Made by a program: the position numbers and the translations under genes
The notes under the pieces: generated by a model
Database searches by the model: none
Told to the model about the DNA's origin: nothing
What the model saw: only the letters and a program-made list of their open reading frames with translations
Shown: positions 59,954-64,000 of the stretch, one piece after another
How positions within the stretch are numbered: the first letter of the stretch is position 1
Layout of the letters: every line of letters begins with the position of its first letter
From: Lentisphaerota bacterium
GTDB lineage: Bacteria; Verrucomicrobiota; Lentisphaeria; Victivallales; Victivallaceae
Direction: 5' to 3'
Assembly (NCBI GenBank): GCA_015061885.1
Contig: SUVS01000004.1
Location: forward strand, 20,641 to 84,640
DNA: 64,000 nucleotides

Positions 59954-62308
59954 ATGATGTCAGTATGGGATTGGTTGATCGTGATCGTTCCGACACTTTT
60001 CGTGTTGGGTATGGGTCTGTATTCACGCCGTTATCTGCGTGATGTAACTACATTTTTGTCGGCAGGTCGTGTCTGCGGCAGATATGTTATCTCGGTGGGG
60101 GATGTGGCTTCGGGCTTGTCGATCATCGGCTTGGTGAGCTATGTTGAAATCCACTACAAAACCGGTTTTGCGACCTCGTTCTGGACGGCTCTTCTTCTGC
60201 CGGTCGGGGTGGTGTTGGGTCTGTTCGGTTATGTACTTTACCGCTTCCGCGAAACCAAATCCCAGAGTATCGGTCAGTTCATCGAAATGCGTTACAGCCG
60301 CAAGCTGCGTATTTTTGCAGCGGCACTCCGCAGTCTGTCGGAAATGCTTGCCAATATGATCATGCCGGCTCTGGCTGCCCGTTTCTTTATTTACTTTTTG
60401 GATTTACCGCAGAACTTTATGCTCTTCGGTATTGAATGGAGTACCTTCCATGTGATTATGCTTATCTGCCTTTTTATGGCGATTTCCATTATCTGTATTG
60501 GCGGGGCAATGAGTATTATTATTACTGATACCATTCAGGGTTTCATTGTTTACCCGATGCTGGTATTCTTCACTATCTTCGTGCTGGTCAAGTTCCCGTG
60601 GAACTCGGAAATTCTTCCGTTGATGGCTGACCGGGCACCGGGCGAAAGTTTTATTGACGCCATGGATATTGCCAAGCTCAAAGACTTCAATGTCTTTTCG
60701 CTGGTTATGCTGCCCATCGTGACCCAGCTTCTTCAGCGTGCAAGCTGGATCGGTGCCGGTTCGTCCTCTAACGCCGCCCGTTCGCCGCACGAACAGAAAA
60801 TGGCAAGTTTGCTCGGTACCTGGCGTTCTGCTCTTGGTTTGATTTTCTATGTGCTGGTTGCTGTAGCTGTACTGGTTATGCTCAATCACGCCAACCATGC
60901 ACAGGAAGCTCATAAAATCCGTCTGGAACTTACCAGCAAGGTTGCACAGGAAGTCGTTACCGATAAAGCGATGTGCTCGCAGGTTATTTCCAGCCTCAAG
61001 GCAATGCCGGTGCAGAAGCACATCATCGGCAAGGATGCTCCGCTTGCTGAAGGCAATGACATTGATACGCGTTATCTCAATGTTGCCAAAAAGGCTATGA
61101 CTACCGATGCCGCCGGTGTTTCCAACAAGGAAACTATCGACAAAGGTATGCCGGTTTATCAGAAATTCCGTACGCTTTACTATCAGCTGATGCTGCCGGT
61201 GACCATGCGTAACATGCTGCCCAAGGGGGCTCTTGGTCTCTTCTGTCTGATGATGGTACTGCTGATGCTCTCCACCGACGATACGCGTATTTTCTCTGCT
61301 ACCATTACTGTAAGTCAGGATGTGATCCTTCCCTTGCGTAAGAAGAAACTCACTCCGCGTGAACACATGTGGATGGTGCGTTGGGTGGCTATCGGCGTAG
61401 GTGTCTTCTTCTTCTGCGGATCGAGCTTTATGTCGCAGTTGGATTACATCAGTTTGTTTGTATCGCTGATGTGTACCATGTGGCTGGGCGGTTGCGGACC
61501 TATGCTTATTCTGGGTTTGTACAGCCGTTTCGGTACCACCAAAGGTGCCTGGACAAGTTTGCTGACCGGGGTATTCATGGCTCTGGGCGGTATGTTCGTT
61601 CAGCGTCAGTGGGCAAATCTGGTTTATCCGTGGTTGCGTGATAACGGTCTGCTGGAAGGCGTCAAAAACGCTTTGACCACTCTTTCCTCGCCGTTCATGC
61701 CCTACATCAACTGGTCGGTCGTTACCCAGGATCGTTGCCCGATCAACAGTTATGAGTGGTATTTCATTACCATGATGACCACTTTGCTGCTTTATGTGGT
61801 GGTGTCGCTGTTGACTTGCAAAGAAAAGTTCAACCTCGACCGTATGTTGCACCGCGGCAAATACGCTTTGGATGAACAGCGTGAAATCAAGAGTGCCTGG
61901 ACTTGGAAGACTGTGTTTGGCAAGCTTATCGGTATTACGCCTGAATATACCAAAGGTGATAAGTTCATTGCATGGAGTTACTTTGTTTACAGCTTCATCT
62001 ACCGTTTCGGTTTGACATTTATTCTGGTCTTGATCTGGAATGCAGTCACTCCGTGGACGATCGAACTTTGGAGCTGGTACTTCCTCATTACCACCCTCCT
62101 CGTACCGGGTGTCATGGCGGCAATTACTGCAGTCTGGTTCGGTATCGGCGGTGTGATCGACTTGCGTCAGATGTTTATCGACCTCGAAACCCGTGTTATC
62201 AACGAGCTGGATGACGGCCGTGTGGAAGGCAACATGTCGCTGGCTGATAAAGCGGCTCTGGAAGCTGTTGACGCCGCTGAAAAGAAAGAATCTGCTGAAG
62301 AAAAATAA
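59954..62308 (+). CDS. Sodium:solute symporter family protein, long form (second copy)
   Basis: Paralogue of the gene at 57428, 784 residues, similar along its whole length by eye; the identity is high in helices and lower in the central soluble insertion (about 315-415) and around residues 380-400. MMSVWDWLIVIVPTLFVLGM and STDDTRIFSATITVSQDVI are nearly identical between the two. The leader before the start (ACATAAGGAAGGA) is also shared, so the duplication included the translation start. It has its own promoter and terminator, so expression may be separate. Insertion differences may tune regulation or substrate. Confidence 0.88.
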   Translation: MMSVWDWLIVIVPTLFVLGMGLYSRRYLRDVTTFLSAGRVCGRYVISVGDVASGLSIIGLVSYVEIHYKTGFATSFWTALLLPVGVVLGLFGYVLYRFRETKSQSIGQFIEMRYSRKLRIFAAALRSLSEMLANMIMPALAARFFIYFLDLPQNFMLFGIEWSTFHVIMLICLFMAISIICIGGAMSIIITDTIQGFIVYPMLVFFTIFVLVKFPWNSEILPLMADRAPGESFIDAMDIAKLKDFNVFSLVMLPIVTQLLQRASWIGAGSSSNAARSPHEQKMASLLGTWRSALGLIFYVLVAVAVLVMLNHANHAQEAHKIRLELTSKVAQEVVTDKAMCSQVISSLKAMPVQKHIIGKDAPLAEGNDIDTRYLNVAKKAMTTDAAGVSNKETIDKGMPVYQKFRTLYYQLMLPVTMRNMLPKGALGLFCLMMVLLMLSTDDTRIFSATITVSQDVILPLRKKKLTPREHMWMVRWVAIGVGVFFFCGSSFMSQLDYISLFVSLMCTMWLGGCGPMLILGLYSRFGTTKGAWTSLLTGVFMALGGMFVQRQWANLVYPWLRDNGLLEGVKNALTTLSSPFMPYINWSVVTQDRCPINSYEWYFITMMTTLLLYVVVSLLTCKEKFNLDRMLHRGKYALDEQREIKSAWTWKTVFGKLIGITPEYTKGDKFIAWSYFVYSFIYRFGLTFILVLIWNAVTPWTIELWSWYFLITTLLVPGVMAAITAVWFGIGGVIDLRQMFIDLETRVINELDDGRVEGNMSLADKAALEAVDAAEKKESAEEK

Positions 62309-62330
62309 GCGGTTGTTCTGAAAAAAACAG

Positions 62331-62362
62331 AATGCCGGTTCAGAAATGAGCCGGCATTTTTT
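62331..62362 (+). terminator. Rho-independent terminator of the second SSS gene
   Basis: Stem AATGCCGGTTCA / TGAGCCGGCATT, loop GAAA, then a T tract. Closely resembles the terminator at 59793, again reflecting the duplication. Confidence 0.85.
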
Positions 62363-62390
62363 ATGTTTATACGCCTGTTGCTCCGTGCAG

Positions 62391-62430
62391 TGTTAAACGG
62401 TCAATAACGGAAAATAACGGTAATAAACGG
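62391..62430. repeat. Four consecutive 10-bp repeats ending AACGG
   Basis: TGTTAAACGG, TCAATAACGG, AAAATAACGG, TAATAAACGG in exact 10-base phase. No gene or promoter is evident in 62363-62565; the rest of that stretch is GC-rich with short direct repeats (CTTGTCCGCCG twice; GCGTAGG motifs spaced 18 bases). Confidence 0.7.
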
Positions 62431-62565
62431 GAGGCGGGCAAATCCCTTCAACAGCACTTGGCGGCAATACAAAACCGGCTTGTCCGCCGACTTGTCCGCC
62501 GCGTAGGTGGAAGCCTTGGCGTAGGCGAAAACTTCAGCGTAGGCGGGCGTATGCGGCGACACTAA

Positions 62566-62597
62566 AAAAGCGGCAGAACTTACGCTCTGCCGCTTTT
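62566..62597 (-). terminator. Rho-independent terminator of the ceramidase-like gene
   Basis: Perfect 12-bp stem AAAAGCGGCAGA / TCTGCCGCTTTT with an 8-base loop, about 20 bases past the minus-strand stop, followed on that strand by T residues. Confidence 0.85.
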
Positions 62598-62618
62598 GTG
62601 CTTTACTGTAAAATCAGC

Positions 62619-63944
62619 TTACAGATTCTTTACCGCAGCTTCAATGATGGCATCGGCCGCTTCCGGAGCAACGGTGTTTATACCCGGCTGGACTTCGTAG
62701 CCGCCGCGGGCAAAACATTCCTTCATCGGTACATAGCCGGAAACCGACTGTGCCAGTTCGGCAACAAAGGTGTATTCAAACTTGCTGGCTTCACGGATGG
62801 CACGGGAGATACCGTTGAAGGGTTCACCCGGCAAGCTGACAAATGCCAGTGAGTCGCCGATCTTGATGCTGGTCAGTCGGCAATCGTGGGAAGGTGTGCT
62901 CTTGGCACGGCAATCCAGCACCCGCTGGGCAAAGTAACGCAGTGCGGCAGGAACTTTATTGGCAAGGTCCTGACTTTCAAAGTCGCCGTCTTTTTTGATA
63001 TCCGGCACAGTATCAAGTGTATGCTGGGCGGCGGCGAGTTCTTCGTCGGAGATCTGACGGTGCGGAATGGTCACGCTGGTGTTTTTGATGACCAGTTTAT
63101 CCGCCGCAATGGGTTTGAGGTTGGCAAGGGCATCGACCACGATCCGGGCATAGCCTCTGCCGACGCGGACGGCTTCGTGATAACCGGTCTGGTTGATGTC
63201 CTGATGGAAGTCAAAGTGGTTGATGTCGCCGGAGGCATCGTCAAGCACCATTACCGGCAAGCTGGTTTTCAGTTCGTGCTGGACTTCCTGGGTGAATCTG
63301 CCGTACCAGTCAGCCGAGATCAGGTTGCCGCCGATGGTATCGCCGTGGTTGGCAATGTTGCAAACCAGCGCAGCAATTCTGCCGCCCTGCTTGATGGCCA
63401 GAATGTTGATGGTGCGGTCAAAATCACATTCAGGTTTGTCGATATTGGGGTTACGCCAGCCGGGGTTGGTAACGATATCGCCGCTCTTCATCCAGTAGCG
63501 GCGGACAAAACCGTAGGGGTTGTTGTAAACTTTAGTGGCTTCAAATTCAGCATCCTGCAAGTTCATGAAAGCACGCTTGAGGCCGCGGATAACGGCATCG
63601 ACGGTGCTGTCAAAGGCGTACTGGATGCGTTCATTTTCCTGCTTTTCGAGGTTTTTAAAACGCGGGCCGGTGTGGGTGTGCGTAGCACAGATAAGCATAT
63701 TTTCGTACAGACCTTCGCCGAATTCAGCATCGACTCTGGCTTTGATGGCATCAAACATCACCTTCATGATACTGCAAAGTTCCAAAGTAACCAGGGCAGT
63801 GCGTTTGCCGTCAATTTCGATGGCGATGACTTTGACGAACAAATCATCGTACATACCTTCATTGAGGCGTAAGTTGAAGTATCCGGCAAGATCAATTCCG
63901 GTGGGTGGGGTCATCACTTCCTGGGCATAACCGACTTTAAGCAT
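62619..63944 (-). CDS. Neutral/alkaline ceramidase-like (non-lysosomal) domain protein
   Basis: Hydrolase of 441 residues resembling the N-terminal domain of neutral ceramidases, zinc amidases that cut the amide bond of ceramides. The zinc-site signature MLICATHTHTGP (near residues 84-95) and LVCNIANHGDTIGG match the family, and DASGDINHFDFH is a further conserved patch. The C-terminal part lacks the second immunoglobulin-like ceramidase domain. There is no signal peptide, unlike secreted ceramidases, so the true substrate may differ, for example other amides. The start ATG 63944 has AAGGAGAAAGAAA upstream. Confidence 0.85.
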   Translation of the reverse strand: MLKVGYAQEVMTPPTGIDLAGYFNLRLNEGMYDDLFVKVIAIEIDGKRTALVTLELCSIMKVMFDAIKARVDAEFGEGLYENMLICATHTHTGPRFKNLEKQENERIQYAFDSTVDAVIRGLKRAFMNLQDAEFEATKVYNNPYGFVRRYWMKSGDIVTNPGWRNPNIDKPECDFDRTINILAIKQGGRIAALVCNIANHGDTIGGNLISADWYGRFTQEVQHELKTSLPVMVLDDASGDINHFDFHQDINQTGYHEAVRVGRGYARIVVDALANLKPIAADKLVIKNTSVTIPHRQISDEELAAAQHTLDTVPDIKKDGDFESQDLANKVPAALRYFAQRVLDCRAKSTPSHDCRLTSIKIGDSLAFVSLPGEPFNGISRAIREASKFEYTFVAELAQSVSGYVPMKECFARGGYEVQPGINTVAPEAADAIIEAAVKNL

Positions 63945-64000
63945 TTTTCTTTCTCCTTGTTTATAAATAAGGTTTGAACCATTTATTTAATGTATAATTT

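Noticed and set aside
60404..61852. 482-codon minus-strand frame opposite the second symporter
   Set aside because: Antisense shadow of a membrane-protein gene, rich in His and Gln with no domain signal.
62480..62560. tRNA or other small RNA gene in the GC-rich gap
   Set aside because: I could not find a cloverleaf, CCA end or anticodon arm; the sequence is short direct repeats.

Overview
The window looks like a chromosomal stretch from a diderm bacterium of the PVC superphylum, most likely Lentisphaerota (Victivallales-like). This is inferred from gene content, not from a marker tree. Supporting content: meso-DAP peptidoglycan genes (MurE with DNPR, MurF), LPS-type genes (KdsD, GT9 heptosyltransferase), a type IV pilus motor operon, McsA/McsB arginine kinase, a TIGR04073-like exosortase-associated small protein, long SSS symporters, and many carbohydrate-active or orphan enzymes. 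Promoters are easy to read: TTGnnn, 15-18 bp (mostly 16-17), TATAWT.

Layout. 1-3731 (minus): MarR regulator, membrane-fusion protein, RND pump (cut by the window start). 3946-9038 (plus): two large orphan enzymes that look glycoside-hydrolase-like. 9043-10090: a repeat-rich block with a 168-bp unit in tandem and two opposed arrays of 10-bp repeats, followed by the C-terminal remnant of a CE15 glucuronoyl esterase. 10939-16761: pilB-pilB-pilT-pilC, continuing closely into manC and coaX, then hisE, hisG, kdsD and a small secreted protein. 21296-21700: a second copy of the composite repeat. 21708-24547 (minus): secreted protein, GT9, phosphoesterase, and RNase P RNA at about 24580-24970. 25116: DUF2156 protein. 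26229-33456: a six-gene energy-converting hydrogenase-related (Ehr) complex whose large subunit lacks the NiFe cysteines. 33467-40823: rsuA, a frameshifted SDR, mcsA-mcsB, a histidine kinase, an amidohydrolase and a DMT transporter. 40798-44385 (minus): lipoprotein-murF-murE. 44514-47135: a basic lipoprotein and a 708-residue EF-hand membrane protein. 47450-52652: DUF523/DUF1722, ferredoxin-type aldo/keto reductase, proA, SGNH hydrolase, alpha/beta hydrolase. 52801-55889: PTS IIA-CBS regulator, NAGPA-type protein, phosphofructokinase. 56005-57171 (minus): DUF4143 ATPase flanked by identical palindromes. 57428-62308: two tandem paralogous SSS symporters. 62619-63944 (minus): ceramidase-like protein.

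A recurring theme is a short non-autonomous repeat family (122-168 bp, terminal inverted repeats GAGGCAATTTCAAAAGTC-like, central hairpin) at five loci: 9043 (amplified), 10646, 21296, 26057 and 47170. No transposase is present in the window. One copy begins at the predicted transcription start of the Ehr operon. The strongest candidates for something not yet well described are this repeat family with its phased decamer arrays, the Ehr complex, and the orphan enzyme pair at 3946-9038.
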